From assembly GCA_947095585.1 (NCBI GenBank), contig OX352761.1, positions 78,991,267-79,055,266 of the forward strand: a DNA stretch of 64,000 bases, written 5' to 3'. This document shows positions 1 through 9,471 of this stretch, one piece after another; position 1 is the first letter of the stretch, and each line of letters begins with the position of its first letter. The position numbers were made by a program, and so were the translations under genes. Source of the stretch: Nephrocerus scutellatus. Its lineage: Eukaryota; Arthropoda; Insecta; Diptera; Pipunculidae. The notes beneath the pieces were generated by a model, which was given only the letters and a program-made list of their open reading frames with translations, did no database searches and was not told where the DNA came from.

Positions 1-343
1 TTTTTATCTTAGTAATGTCTTTTTTATTTAGTTTGTTAAAGTCATTTAAAAATTGTGTAATATTTTTTTTGTTGGTTTTAAATATGATTAGTTTTATATC
101 TGTTGAGTTATCTTAGAATTGAATGAAACTTAGTTATTATTTTCCGAAATTAATTCTTTGTTTTTTGATTTAAGTTGAGATTTTATTTCGATTTCGTCTT
201 GGGAATTCATTGTGCCTGCTATATATTTAAGTCCTGTACCTTTTAATGAAGTAAATTGTCAGTTCAATTTTCATTATATCATTTTATTAATTAACAAAGG
301 TGAATTAGATAGTAGAGTGGTGAGTTCTTTATGTGGTTTTTAT

Positions 344-610
344 TTAATTCTTTCTTAATGTTTCTTTTTTATGTTTTTTCTTTGTTTGAATTGTAGGTGA
401 GTCATTATTTTGATTTTTAATGATTTCAAATAATTCTTCTTCATTTGTTATGTCCTTTAGGAATTTGTTAGTTTTAATTATTTTTAATTGTCCTTGTTCT
501 GCAAAATATTTTTGATTAACATCTTCTAGTGTTTTTATGAATTCCTCGTTATCGGCATAAAGACAGTTTAAGGATTTTGGATTGAAATGCGATTTTAAGA
601 GTTTCTTCAT
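344..610 (-). pseudogene. Pol segment downstream of RNase H, element A
   Basis: An 88-codon open stretch rich in Lys, Asn and Glu lies just after the RNase H stop on the same strand. In 297/17.6-like elements a charged spacer separates RNase H from the integrase zinc domain, and this position fits that spacer. I see no HHCC or DDE motif in it. From 1 to 343 the strand stays AT-rich with stops in all frames, so the integrase is either outside the window or too decayed to see. Function is inferred from position only. Confidence 0.4.
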
Positions 611-764
611 CTAGTGTTTTGATATGAATACCTTTTCTATTTTTTTTAAAAATTTTTATTTGCTTAATTCTTAATGAACCGGAAGTAATTTTAAAGATTG
701 CTATTTGTGTTTTAAATATATTTAAAGGGGATTTACTAAGTGGAAATATGTTTGATCCATTTTC

Positions 765-1218
765 TTAATTTCTTTCTGTAAGATTTATTTGTATTCGGGA
801 GAGTGCGTCTGCATTTTTGTTTTTTGTTCCTTTTTTATACGTGATTTCATAATCAAATTCGGATAATTTTAGTCTCCATATTACTAGTTTTGAATTTGGT
901 TCTTTTATTGAGAAAAGCCAAGTTAAAGGTTTATGATCGGTTTCGATTGTAAATTTACGTCCAAAAAGATATGGTCTGAAAAATTTTGTTGACCAAACGA
1001 TTGCTAATAGTTCCTTTTCGATGGTGCTGTAATTTATTTCATGTTCATTTAATGTTCTGCTAGCGTAACATATCGGATGATTATTTTGAGAAAGTATTGC
1101 TCCTAATGCATAATTACTAGCATCTGTTGTAAGGGTAAATTTTTTTGTGAAGTCAGGGTAACTTAGTATTGGGTCGTTTATTAATAATTTTTTTAGTGTG
1201 TTTACTTTCTTGATATTT
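765..1218 (-). pseudogene. pol: RNase H domain of element A pol
   Basis: This open frame lacks an early ATG because it is an internal polyprotein domain. It shows the Ty3/gypsy RNase H landmarks in order: [13 protein letters not shown] (first catalytic Asp), the [11 protein letters not shown] segment (catalytic Glu), TIETDHKPL (TDH motif) and the C-terminal NADALSRI. RNase H removes the RNA template during reverse transcription. The usual KWRLKL-type motif reads VIWRLKL here. The frame ends at a TAA (765-767) soon after the ALSR motif. A frameshift near 1215 separates it from the RT thumb. It is one of the better preserved domains of this element. Confidence 0.85.
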
Positions 1219-1582
1219 TATATTTGAAATGTCTATTCTAGTATTCTTTTTTAAGAATGATGTCATTGGTTTTGCTATTAATGAATAGTCTTTAATGAAT
1301 TTCATATAATAACAAGTGAGTCCTAAGAATTGTTTAATTTGTTTCGTAGTTTTTGGTATTGGAAATTTATTTATGCATTCAAGCTTTTTGGGATTTGGTT
1401 TTATTCCATTTTGTGTCACTTTATGACCAAGAAATTCTGTTTCTTTCTTTAGAAACTCTGATTTATCTAATTGAATTTTTAGATTTGCTTTCCTTAAACA
1501 ATTAAATATTAAATTGATTGAATGTATATGTTCTTTTTGAAGTAGAGAGGATGATAATGTCGTCCAGATAGACTAAACAAAT
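1153..1582 (-). pseudogene. pol: RT motif C (YLDD) and connection domain, element A
   Basis: The catalytic YLDD motif is encoded at 1559-1570 just after an in-frame TAG that ends the preceding RT stretch. A frameshift follows near 1540. The connection region then reads through HKVTQNGIKPNP and QFLGLTCYYMKFIKDYS, the standard LTR-element thumb signature. It ends with a frame change into RNase H near 1215. All pieces are colinear with the rest of pol, so this is a broken copy, not a separate gene. Confidence 0.75.
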
Positions 1583-2326
1583 CTAATTGATATAATCCTT
1601 TAAGATATTGTTCATAAGTCTATGAAATGTCGCTTGGGCTGTCTTCAGTCCAAATGGCATTCTTAAGAATTCATAATGTCCTCCTTCTACGCTAAAGGCT
1701 GTTTTATGAATATCTTTTTCCTCAATTTCTATTTGAAATCCCTTTGCTAAGTCAAGGGTTGTGAAATACTGGCATCTGCCCAATTTATCTAGTATATCAT
1801 CAATATTTGGTAAAGGGTACTTGTCGTCTATTGTAACTTCATTGAGTTTACGATAGTCTATGACAAGCCTCCACTTTTGTTTTCCACTGGCGTCGACCTT
1901 TTTCGGTACAATCCACACTGGGGCTGAATAAGGTGAATAGCTCGGCCTTATAATTTTGTTTTCGAGGAGTTCCTGGATCTGGGTTTTGACTTCATCTTTA
2001 TGTATGTAAGGATATCTGTATGACTTCGCGTTTATTGGTACATTGTCAGTAGTACGTATTTCATGCTTGATTGCATTTGTAAATGAGAGATTTGAATTTT
2101 CTTGATAAAAAATGTTTGAATATTGATTTATTATTTTCAATAATTTTTGTTTCTCTTCTGCGTTGAGATGTTGAGTTCGTATTTGTTCCGTTAATGATTT
2201 ATTATTATATTCTTCTATTATAGAGACATTTTTTATATTAACTTCTTCAATTTCATTTGGATTTATTTCAATTGGACTTTGGCATTTTTTTTGATCTTTC
2301 AAACAACATTTGTATAGTTTGTCCAT
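1583..2326 (-). pseudogene. pol: Reverse transcriptase palm/fingers of element A
   Basis: The frame holds the fingers and palm of a Ty3/gypsy RT. Visible landmarks are YRYPYIHKDEV, the PVWIVPKK segment, [27 protein letters not shown] (motif A with the first catalytic Asp) and LRMPFGLKTAQATF (motif B; the usual reading is GLKNAPATF, so two residues are changed). The stretch ends at a TAG directly before YLDD. The ATG at the start is internal; translation would have come from an upstream gag-pol frame. The protease tail precedes it on the same strand. Confidence 0.85.
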
Positions 2327-2650
2327 TGATTTCTAATAGATTATGTTTGTTATCTATTTTAGCGTTAAATCGTTTTAGTATGTCGTTTCCAATAATACCG
2401 TCGTATTTATCATGGAACGCGCAGACCAAAAAGTCAATTTTTTGATTTAGATCACCAAATTCTTTAAAAAGGGGAACTGATACTCTTTCAGTTACATTTA
2501 TATTATGTTGTAGTGTTTTAATTTGAATTTTATTAATTGGTACTTTCCATTTAGGATTACAAAGACCTGGATTTTGTTGCTCCAGTATCGATAATAAATT
2601 TTAATGGATTTTTATTAGATTTAATTTTTACATATGGTAAATCTCCTCCG
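2327..2650 (-). pseudogene. pol: Aspartic protease (retropepsin) of element A, frameshifted
   Basis: The active-site motif DTGA is encoded at 2578-2589 after a run reading PLKFII, which matches a retropepsin beta strand. About nine codons later the frame hits a stop. In a second frame the domain continues with PGLCNPKWKV and then the flap and C-terminal part, including YDGIIGNDIL, which matches the second hydrophobic-Gly protease motif. A small indel near 2560 therefore splits the domain. The enzyme would have processed Gag-Pol. The second half is followed directly by the RT section. Confidence 0.7.
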
Positions 2651-2957
2651 AGGCTCGTGAGTGAAAATTTTCGCTTGTTTCACATTTATTTATCTCCATT
2701 GGCTCAACAGTTTGTTGTTGTTTGGCATTTGGTAAATTATTTTGAATCTCACTTGTTAATTGATTATAATTTGGTTGTCTATAATTATTATAACTATCAT
2801 TTCTATAATTATTGAACTGTCTGTTCTTATTCTGATATTGGTCGGATCTATAATTATCATATTGTTTGTTTGTATATTGTTTCTGGTCTTTTCTATAATA
2901 TTGTCCTTTTTTGTTTTGATATTGGTCATTTTTATAAGTATACTGTTCTTTTTTTGT
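2650..2957 (-). pseudogene. Low-complexity Tyr/Asn/Gln-rich gag C-terminus or gag-protease linker of element A
   Basis: One minus-strand frame reads a run of Tyr, Asn, Gln, Lys and Arg with repeated DQYQNK- and NNYRND-like segments, then a less biased stretch before the protease. The gag of element A at 5013-5834 has the same Tyr/Asn-rich composition before its knuckle, which is why I assign this to A and not to B. No catalytic motif is expected here. The upstream boundary with B lies at about 2955-2960. Confidence 0.5.
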
Positions 2958-3961
2958 TTAATTCGGTTCTTGTCTAGAATCAATGTTTTCCTTTTTCTGG
3001 TTCGGGCATTGGGGAGAGATGTGTCCGAACTGGTTGCATCGGAAACACCGTGCCCCTTAGCCCTATCGGGACAGTTCAAAGCCAAGTGCGACGTGGCCCC
3101 ACAGTTGTGACATCGTTTTGGCGCAACGGGGTGTCTGCCATGGGAAAAGTTTGACTTACCAGTCATCATATTTCTATTGGTTTCAATTCGTTGCTTCGGC
3201 ATCTGGCGTTGCATCCTCTGGTATACTTCCAACTTGGATTTTAACTCCTGCAGCGTCGAGGCTTCGTATAATATCGTTTTATTATTTACCGTTTCCGGAA
3301 TACCATTTATTATGTACTCTATTAGTGAGAATTCATCAACGTCTCCTTCACCACGGATCTGCGACATTGCGTACAGGTATTCTAATAAGGTTTCTGAGGA
3401 AATTTTTTTTCTAGACTCCAATTTTTTGTGTATTTCGATGCTTGACGTCTTCCTTCCGAACTCCTTTGCTAAAAGTGCCTTCAGTTTGAACCAGTCTGTT
3501 ACTCCCTCCGTCGCTTCTGCCGCCAATTTCGCGGCTCCCTTCAATAGTCTACGCGAGTAGAGATATTTTTGTACATCATTCCACTCACACGATGTTGCAA
3601 TTTCCTCAAACTCTTTTATCCATTTGGCACAGTTCTTCCCCCCTTCTCCTGAGAATTGTTCCAGCGATTCTTCGACGTCTCGGAATACGAAGTTGTTTTG
3701 TGTAGTCATCGTGACCTCTTCGGCTTGCTGGCGGACTTCTTTGCCTTGGTCGTTTGTCTCAGGCTGGTCGTTGCTCGTGTCAGAAAGTTCGTCTTCTTCT
3801 CTTATCGCGCCTAATATGTCCACTACCTTTACACCTTCTTCTCCTTACGCACTGCGAACTCGATCCACCAAGTCAGTTTTGATGTTATAACGATAGGACA
3901 GGCCTCTTCTCTTAAGAATCGCCTGTAACTGACGGACTGTTAATTTCTGCAGATCGTCCAT
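2958..3961 (-). pseudogene. gag: Gag of a second LTR element (B) with SAP-like N-terminus and two zinc knuckles
   Basis: An ATG at 3961 opens a 38-codon stretch with a SAP-like helix pair (LTVRQLQAIL...KTDLVDRV) and stops at TAA 3845-3847. The same frame then continues through the gag body (FVFRDVEESLEQFSGEG, WFKLKALLAKEFG). The first CCHC knuckle is CHNCGATSHLALNC. The second, CFRCNQFGHISPQC, is in another frame after an indel near 3050 and runs to a stop at 2958-2960. The first frame itself continues as nonsense to 2756. Gag would form the capsid and bind RNA. The wording resembles mdg3-type gags, unlike the neighbouring element A. Confidence 0.75.
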
Positions 3962-4069
3962 TCACTTCACCCAGTACGCCACGTCTCTTCACTCTTTCCC
4001 TTTACTTTCCTATATCTTAGCCTCACTTGTCGTTCTTATCTTCTTAACTTCACTCCAACTTCTTTGCTT

Positions 4070-4552
4070 TATCTTACTTTCTTCACTGTCTTTACCTTCT
4101 TAAGTTTATTTCACTCTGTTCACCGTCTTTATCTTCTTAGCTTTATTTCACTCTGTTCACTGTCTTTACCTTCTTAGCTCTCTTCACTGTCTTTACCTTC
4201 TTAGCTTTATTTCACTCTGTTCACTGTCTTTACCTTCTTAGCTTTATTTCACTCTGTTCACTGTCTTTACCTTCTTAGCTCTCTTCACTGTTTTTACCTT
4301 CTTAGCTTTATTTCACTCTGTTCACTGTCTTTACCTTCTTAGCTTTATTTCACTCTGTTCACTGTCTTTACCTTCTTAGCTCTCTTCACTGTCTTTACCT
4401 TCTTAGCTTTATTTCACTCTGTTCACTGTCTTTACCTTCTTAGCTCTCTTCACAGTCTTTACCTTCTTAGCTTTATTTCACTCTGTTCACCTTCTTAGCT
4501 CTCTTCACCGTCTTTATCTTCTTAGCTTTATTTAACTCTGTTCACTGTCTTT
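4070..4552. repeat. 37-bp/27-bp tandem repeat with a higher-order pattern
   Basis: Two monomers alternate: a 37-bp form starting CTTTATTTCACTCTG and a 27-bp form starting CTCTCTTCACTG, both ending in TACCTTCTTAG. Much of the array follows long-long-short, a higher-order unit of 101 bp. About 14-15 monomers are visible, with degenerate ones at both ends. The array lies between gag B and the inverted-repeat element, so it probably belongs to B's 5' leader. The strand is pyrimidine-rich on plus and purine-rich in the sense direction of the element. Confidence 0.85.
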
Positions 4553-4656
4553 GCTTATAAAATTACAACTTCAAATTAATTCTAGTAAACATCAAAATAG
4601 GAAATCGAAAAAGCACGACCGCACGGCTGCGTAAGTAAAAACGAACTTCGTCTCCT

Positions 4657-4992
4657 GTTGTGCAGTCACCATCGTTATCGCTTTAGAGCATGTCCCACAC
4701 ATGCAATGCCTTCAACAGCCGATACCACGTCCATAGCTTTAGCAGCGCCGTCAGCAGTAATCCAATACTGCCTACGCCGATTACGGCAACAATTAGCTTC
4801 GCTGGTGTCATCGTTTTGCTATAACACCAACCCACGTTGACTCGCTTATATACGAGTATTATGCTGTCAATCACCCTTGTGGTGATTCAACTGTCCTACA
4901 TCGACAGCTCTGCGCTGAAGAAATCCGACGCTAAACAATTCGGTCGACATTTGAACGACGCAGCAAAACAGGAACGACGGTGACTGCGCAAC
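4657..4992. mobile_element. 336-bp element with 20-bp terminal inverted repeats (MITE-like)
   Basis: The ends at 4657-4676 (GTTGTGCAGTCACCATCGTT) and 4973-4992 are reverse complements with two mismatches. The interior is more GC-rich than its surroundings and contains a TATATAAG-like box on the minus strand (4843-4854). No transposase is encoded, so a non-autonomous DNA transposon is the simplest reading. I could not identify a target-site duplication, so the superfamily stays open; a B-element LTR with unusual inverted ends is the alternative. Confidence 0.5.
4683..4811 (-). other. Small ORF for a hydrophobic 42-residue peptide (coding doubtful)
   Basis: An ATG at 4809-4811 opens 42 codons that include a long hydrophobic run (KLIVAVIGVGSIGLLLTALL) followed by Trp/Arg/Lys residues, which is what a single membrane-spanning peptide would look like. 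It lies wholly inside the 336-bp inverted-repeat element, downstream of a TATA-like box on the same strand. No family is recognised. Short hydrophobic ORFs arise by chance, so coding is unproven. Confidence 0.2.
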
Positions 4993-5012
4993 GTATGACT
5001 ATAACAATTTAT

Positions 5013-5834
5013 TTAATGAGATAAGAACGAGAATATAAGGTGAATGCAAAAGATAAGATTAATAAGCGATACAATACCAGGAACGGAGGGAGTGAACTTC
5101 CCACAATTCCTACATCTATTAAAATGTTCGTCTCTATTTGGGTTCTGTTGGTATTTATTTTTGTATTCTTGTTTATTCGAGGAAAAATAATTATTATTAT
5201 AATTATTATAACGTGTTTGTCTATTATTATTACGATTATAGAATTGTTCTGGAGTTGATTGGTCTGTGTAGCCTGTTTGACTGAGTATATCTATTGCTGA
5301 TTCTAAGTTTTCTGGATTTCGACAAATTAGAATTGTTTTCATTGGTTCAGGTATTTTATTTTTAAATATGTCTAATGCAGTGCGTATATTGTTTAATGCA
5401 CAATCGTTCGCTGTTTTACCTGGTCCATTTCCTAATAGAGTTTTATTGTTTAGTTTTCGCAATTTATCTTTGATTTCGTTGAAAAAACCTAAAACATTAT
5501 TTTTAAAGGTAATACCTCTCAATTCGTCAAAAATTTGTTCTACGCTACGTCTTTCTGCAAAATTATTTTGTAAAACGTCTTTAATTTCACCCCAAGCATT
5601 GGCTTGTGTGTTGATTTCTATAACCTCTCTAGCTTTGCTGATTAATTTGCTTTTTATAATATCAGAGAATAAATATTGAGAAAGGTCATCGTAAGTTGCT
5701 AGTAAGGGATATATTCTGTCTACTAGATTTGTGAATGTTAATAAATTGTCTGTGTTTCCGTCATAGTAAGGAAGGGAATTTAAATATTTAATGGGATCTA
5801 TGACCACTTTATTTTGTTGAATTTCCAATGCCAT
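5013..5834 (-). pseudogene. gag: Gag of element A, truncated in the zinc knuckle
   Basis: A true ATG at 5832-5834 opens the frame (MALEIQQNKVV). The capsid-like body includes YYDGNTDNLLTFTNLV and KDVLQNNFAERRSVEQIFDE, typical of 297/17.6-like gags, followed by an Asn/Tyr/Gln-rich tail. The knuckle starts as CRNCGKF near 5094 and is then lost: the last 26 residues are unrelated read-through into foreign sequence. The missing second half of the CCHC box shows that the gag was cut there. The body itself has no internal stop over about 245 codons, so this part is less decayed than pol. Confidence 0.8.
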
Positions 5835-6550
5835 TTTATTGAATTAAATTTTAATTTTGTAAAAAGAGATAACATTTTTTTTTAAAGTATAAGTAGTAAG
5901 GTAATTAGGGTAAAAGACTAGGGGACCTGTATATAAAAATTAATTTTGATTTTATATATATTTATTTAGTAAAATCTAAAATTTTATTTTAATTTGACCT
6001 TGTTGTTCTTGTTGTTGATCCTGGTGATTTTGTTATGAGTTGTCTTCTAATAATATTCGCTAGTTATTTCGACTTTGTTGTGTTTGTTGTATTTCTTCTT
6101 ACTTTGTGGTATGTTGCTGTGTTGCACTTGTTATGTAGTCTGATTATGTTGATTCGTCTGTGTTGATTTTATTTTAATGCTGACCAAGAGTTTATGTTAA
6201 TTTTTATTTATTATTATTTTATTTTTGTTTCGACCAATTGTTTGTTTTGATTAATGTATGTCTTTTCTTTTATTTTAGCCAATAGTTTATTTAAGTTTTT
6301 ATATGTCTTTCAAATAGTCAAATTTGTTGTAAAAATTATACAATTTAATAAAAAAAAATTCACTTCCGTTTCACTTTTGTTGAAATTATTTGTTTATTTT
6401 TATTTTTATAGAACAGTGTAGAGTGTTTGCAATAATTTTATTTGTATAGTAGTGTAATTTATTTATTTATTTTTTTTTTTAATTATGCAATTAATTTTAT
6501 TTGTATGGTAGTATAATTTCTTTATGTATTAATTTTTCTTTTTATTTTTG
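5835..6550 (-). other. Untranslated leader of element A
   Basis: About 0.7 kb of T-rich plus strand (A-rich in the sense direction) with no open frame of note, lying between the gag ATG and the tandem repeats. Several poly-A/T runs occur. Its position between primer-binding site and gag makes it the 5' leader. I see no further structure I can support. Confidence 0.5.
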
Positions 6551-6835
6551 CAAATAATACAATTACTTTTCGTGGAACTTTTGCACTATTCAATTTGCTA
6601 ATAATGCAATTAATTATTGTGAAATTTCTGCACTTTTTAATTTGCTAATAATGCAATTAATTATTGTGGAGCTTCTGCTATTTTTAATTTGCTAATAATG
6701 CAATTAATTATAGTGAAATTTCTGCACTTTTTAATTTGCTAATAATGCAATTAATTATTGTGGAGCTTCTGCACTTTTTAATTTGCTAATAATGCAATTA
6801 ATTATTGTGGAGCTTAGTAGAGTTTTAGCACTTTT
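6551..6835. repeat. 47-bp tandem repeat in the leader of element A
   Basis: Five regular copies start AATTTGCTAATAATGCAATT at 6592, 6639, 6686, 6733 and 6780, so the period is exactly 47 bp. A diverged copy precedes them and a broken one follows. Monomers alternate between GTGAAATTTCTGC and GTGGAGCTTCTGC in the second half. The array sits between the primer-binding site and gag. Confidence 0.9.
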
Positions 6836-6960
6836 TGTTTTTCACTTGTATTATTTAGTAAATTAATATAAGTAATCCTTCTGCGAAAACTTATAATTTT
6901 ACTTTTTATTTCGGAGCACTTTTAAACTTTTTAATAAAAGTAAATCTTAATTGATCAAGC

Positions 6961-6980
6961 GCATCCTACCGACTGCGCCA
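6961..6980 (-). promoter_or_regulatory. Primer-binding site of element A (serine-tRNA-like)
   Basis: The plus strand reads GCATCCTACCGACTGCGCCA, which looks like a tRNA 3' end with CCA; the minus (sense) strand therefore starts TGGCGCAGTCGGTAGGAT, the expected primer-binding site directly inside the LTR. From memory the 297/17.6 group uses a serine tRNA with this 3' end. It fixes the inner edge of the LTR at about 6981. Confidence 0.75.
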
Positions 6981-7259
6981 ATTATGTTTTCAAGCGTATT
7001 TTATGAATTTTAAAAAAGAATTTATTCTTTATTATTTATTTATAAAAAAACACTTTGAAAATTATTGTCTTAATAATAGACTTCAATGTAATACAAGTTA
7101 TAAAAGAAATGCTAATTAACAATACCAACAATACTGGATTGAATATTAAAGAATACTGATCATCTCTTATTCTAAAGTGTTGTCTTATATACTATTCGTT
7201 GAGTGATCCAACTTGTGTTTTTGGTTGTGAAATAGTTTTGGACTTCCGATGGACAAAAC
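6981..7259 (-). repeat. 5' LTR of element A
   Basis: The segment adjoins the primer-binding site and carries LTR signals in the right order on the minus strand: a TATA box, an initiator about 30 bp downstream, and AATAAA-type poly(A) signals (about 7020-7043). A sense-strand start of AGTT at 7259 would match gypsy-type LTR ends, but the outer edge is uncertain by about 20 bp. The 3' LTR is outside the window. Confidence 0.65.
7155..7191 (-). promoter_or_regulatory. LTR promoter: TATA box plus TCAGT initiator
   Basis: On the minus strand TATATAAG is at 7184-7191 and TCAGT at 7155-7159, about 30 bp downstream. This spacing is standard for RNA polymerase II core promoters, and TCAGT is a common arthropod initiator. 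Transcription would run leftward through the leader and gag of element A. Confidence 0.6.
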
Positions 7260-7369
7260 TTTTTTAATAGTTTTGGAGAGCCCTGGCCCGAGGTGTGCCG
7301 ATATTTCAAATTTTAAACACATGTGTATCTCCGATGACAACTTTTACTTTTATGGGTTGGTTTTTAATT

Positions 7370-7800
7370 TATATAGACTAGCTGTTCCCGGGCGCTTCGC
7401 TACCCACACACATGAACCCCCGCCTTCCTCTTATCAACTCAGTGTGGATGTGAACTATAGCCTATAACCTTCCTCCACCTGCCGATAATTTATATTGAAA
7501 TTTTCATAAAAATTGTTTTGTAAATGTTTTTAATGTAGAACTGATCTGATGGGTAGAATTGCGCATTCCTATTGACTCACTAAAAAATATCGGTTTTTAT
7601 ATTTGTTTTCTTTGCACATTCACCTCATCAAATTTTATTAAATAAAAGATAACTTCGAAACTCTTCGAGTTATTGAGATGAAACAAAAAGGAGATTGTAA
7701 GCGAAATACGCCCTATGTTTTCTGAAAGTTTCATCAGCCGTTTCGGTGCCTTTTCTGACAGACAGACATGACGTTAATATTTAGGATTTCTAACATTTTG
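7370..7800 (+). repeat. Dispersed SINE/RTE-like repeat
   Basis: It begins with ACTAGCTGTTCCCGGGCGCT, continues with TTCGCTACCCACACACATGAA, and ends near a GACAGACAGACATGACG tail. The same head recurs at about 12095, and related heads (TACCCGGCGTTTCCCGG) at 8725, 9452 (inverted) and 12300. The GACAGACAGA tail is common at the 3' ends of RTE-type LINEs and SINEs that borrow their machinery. No ORF is present. The family name is inferred. Confidence 0.45.
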
Positions 7801-7944
7801 TAAATATCATATCCCGGTTAAACATTGATCTTAGGTTTAAATTTTCAAATTAAATATTTTGTACGTTTTAATTTTTTGAAGTGAAACGTCTGCGCGTGGT
7901 GGGAGTAAAATTGCAAGGTTGCAGCGTTTCATAATCGTCACATG

Positions 7945-8275
7945 ACGTCGCGATTTCGAACATAAAGAACGGAAAAGGTACTTGTCCAGAGAGAGAAAAG
8001 AGAGAACTATGTTATATTCTATTACCAAATGCATCGATCAACCGTGGATTATATTTCATTTACACAGTAGTTTGTAATTTGAATTATATTCGTTGTTTCA
8101 TTGCGCATGAGATAGAATTTGAATTACGATAGTTCAGTGCACCCACATTCATATTTGCAAGGAAAATATATACATATCTTAACAGCTTCGTTGATACTCG
8201 ATTTCGATCATAAAGGACGGAAAAGTGTACTTGCTTGGAGAAAAAAAGAGGGAGCTATGCTATATTCGTTGTTGG
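7945..8275. repeat. Pair of imperfect 65-bp direct repeats
   Basis: A segment around CGATTTCGAACATAAAGAAC followed by GGAAAAGGTACTTG and an AG-rich run ending in CTATGTTATATTC (about 7950-8020) recurs in diverged form about 254 bp downstream (about 8200-8273). The spacer has no coding sign. I do not recognise the family. Confidence 0.5.
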
Positions 8276-8707
8276 GTTAGTGAGGGCCTTTTGTGGTCTT
8301 TTGGGGGTATTCTAGTGATTTTTTGCCTTATTCTAAAAATCATTTAAGCGAAAGAATTGTTGAAATCGAACTGTCCATTATAGACCTATACCGAGAACAT
8401 CCCACATACATACACCACAATGGACATTTTTATTTGTATTTATTTTTGTCTTATTTTGAGAAATTGCAAATATTTTTTTATCATAAATATAATCATAAAA
8501 TTTTTGCAAAATCTTGCATTAAAACAGACAAGCTTAGACAAGCCTTCTGAATGGTAAACATCTATTTTGGCTTCCTCTGACAATGTCAAACAAAATAACG
8601 TTTTTAAAAAAATAAATTAAACAAGTAAATGTAAAAAAGCTTCGTTTTTCGGGTAAAAACTTTTTATGTATACTATGTCCATGTATAGCATAAACTTTCG
8701 TTTAAAT
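8276..8707. other. Unassigned AT-rich spacer
   Basis: One 85-codon open stretch occurs here, but its residue composition follows base composition and no domain is visible. I see no repeat, RNA gene or regulatory motif that I can support. Confidence 0.3.
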
Positions 8708-8825
8708 ATATAATATACTAGCTGAAATACCCGGCGTTTCCCGGCTGCAAACTGACCCCAGCCCTGACCATCCGCCCACTGAACAACCTCCCACTGACCT
8801 ACCTCCAACAAACCACCAAACTATA
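8708..8825 (+). repeat. Dispersed repeat head with CCACTGACC-type simple sequence
   Basis: It starts ATACTAGCTGAAATACCCGG, continues CGTTTCCCGGCTGC and passes into a C-rich run of CCACTGACC-like words. The same head and the same kind of run occur at 12291-12526, and an inverted head at 9452-9471. It is a non-coding repeat family; TAGCTG...CCCGG heads link it to the repeat at 7370. Confidence 0.5.
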
Positions 8826-9451
8826 TAATCGATACTAGTATCGGCAAAAATAACAAACAGTTTCAAATTTATATATATTTATATGTTGATTATAAATGAA
8901 ATGCAATTTTAAACCCTCCAAGAAGTATTTTTTGTTTGGCATAAATATGCTTACTGTTTCTTCCACACATCAGTGAAACATCCTAAACAAGATTGATTGG
9001 TATAAGAAACAAACAAACATGCTTTTATTTTAAAACGTTTTTATTAGCTCGCTTTCATGTATGTCTGTCTGTGCGGGTGGAATTTTGTAATTGATTTTAA
9101 ACTAACTTCCCATTGAGCTAGAGACTTGAAACTTTAATCATAGCTCGGAACTGGATCAACATTGACAAATCACAAAAAAGGCAACAAATCGCAAAAAAAT
9201 TAATTCAACGCGAGTTTGCAATTTGTTTCAGAACAAAGCAACTACCCTTCACAATACTCGTTTGAAACGTTTGAAATTAAAAATGTATTTTTATTAGCTA
9301 ACATAGTTATATATTAAATATAGTACTTATCTTACTAACAGGAGTGAATCCTTCTTTAATATCCCGTGGTTTAACCAAGTATCAAACTTAATTATCAGAC
9401 AGTAAGATACAGCGATTCCCACGGGGAGGGCTGGCCTCAGTGGGATATTGC
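8826..9451. other. Unassigned spacer
   Basis: AT-rich sequence with short poly-A runs. No open frame resembles a known domain on either strand. The last 50 bp, CTCCCCGTGGGAATC-like on the minus strand, appear to belong to the inverted dispersed repeat that follows. Confidence 0.3.
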
Positions 9452-9471
9452 AGCCGGGAAACGCCGGGTAT
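9452..9471 (-). repeat. Inverted copy of the CCCGGCGTTTCCCGG repeat head
   Basis: The minus strand reads TAATACCCGGCGTTTCCCGG, the head of the repeat at 8725 and 12300. It abuts the Helitron Rep remnant, so the repeat probably inserted into that Helitron fragment or truncated it. Confidence 0.5.

Larger units (their letters stand above)
1..7259 (-). mobile_element. LTR retrotransposon A (297/17.6-like Ty3/gypsy), decayed and interrupted
   Basis: Read on the minus strand the order is LTR, primer-binding site, leader with tandem repeats, gag, gag C-terminal linker, protease, RT and RNase H, which is the Ty3/gypsy order. The integrase should lie beyond the left edge. The gag zinc knuckle breaks off near 5090 and element-A-like sequence resumes near 2955; what lies between belongs to other elements. 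Stops and frameshifts in protease, RT and the RT/RNase H border make it inactive. The 297/17.6 placement rests on the RT wording and the serine-tRNA-like primer site and is from memory of the family. The outer LTR edge is approximate. Confidence 0.8.

Noticed and set aside
2760..3110. Ile/Phe-rich ORF on the plus strand, resembling a membrane protein
   Set aside because: It is the complement of the Asn/Tyr/Lys-rich gag linker on the other strand.
6551..6835. Regularly spaced repeats resembling a CRISPR array
   Set aside because: The 47-bp monomers are contiguous with no unique spacers, and the context is a eukaryotic retroelement leader. The same holds for the 37/27-bp array at 4070-4552.
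6961..6980. A tRNA 3' end including CCA
   Set aside because: No cloverleaf precedes it. The position next to the LTR and the strand make it a primer-binding site.
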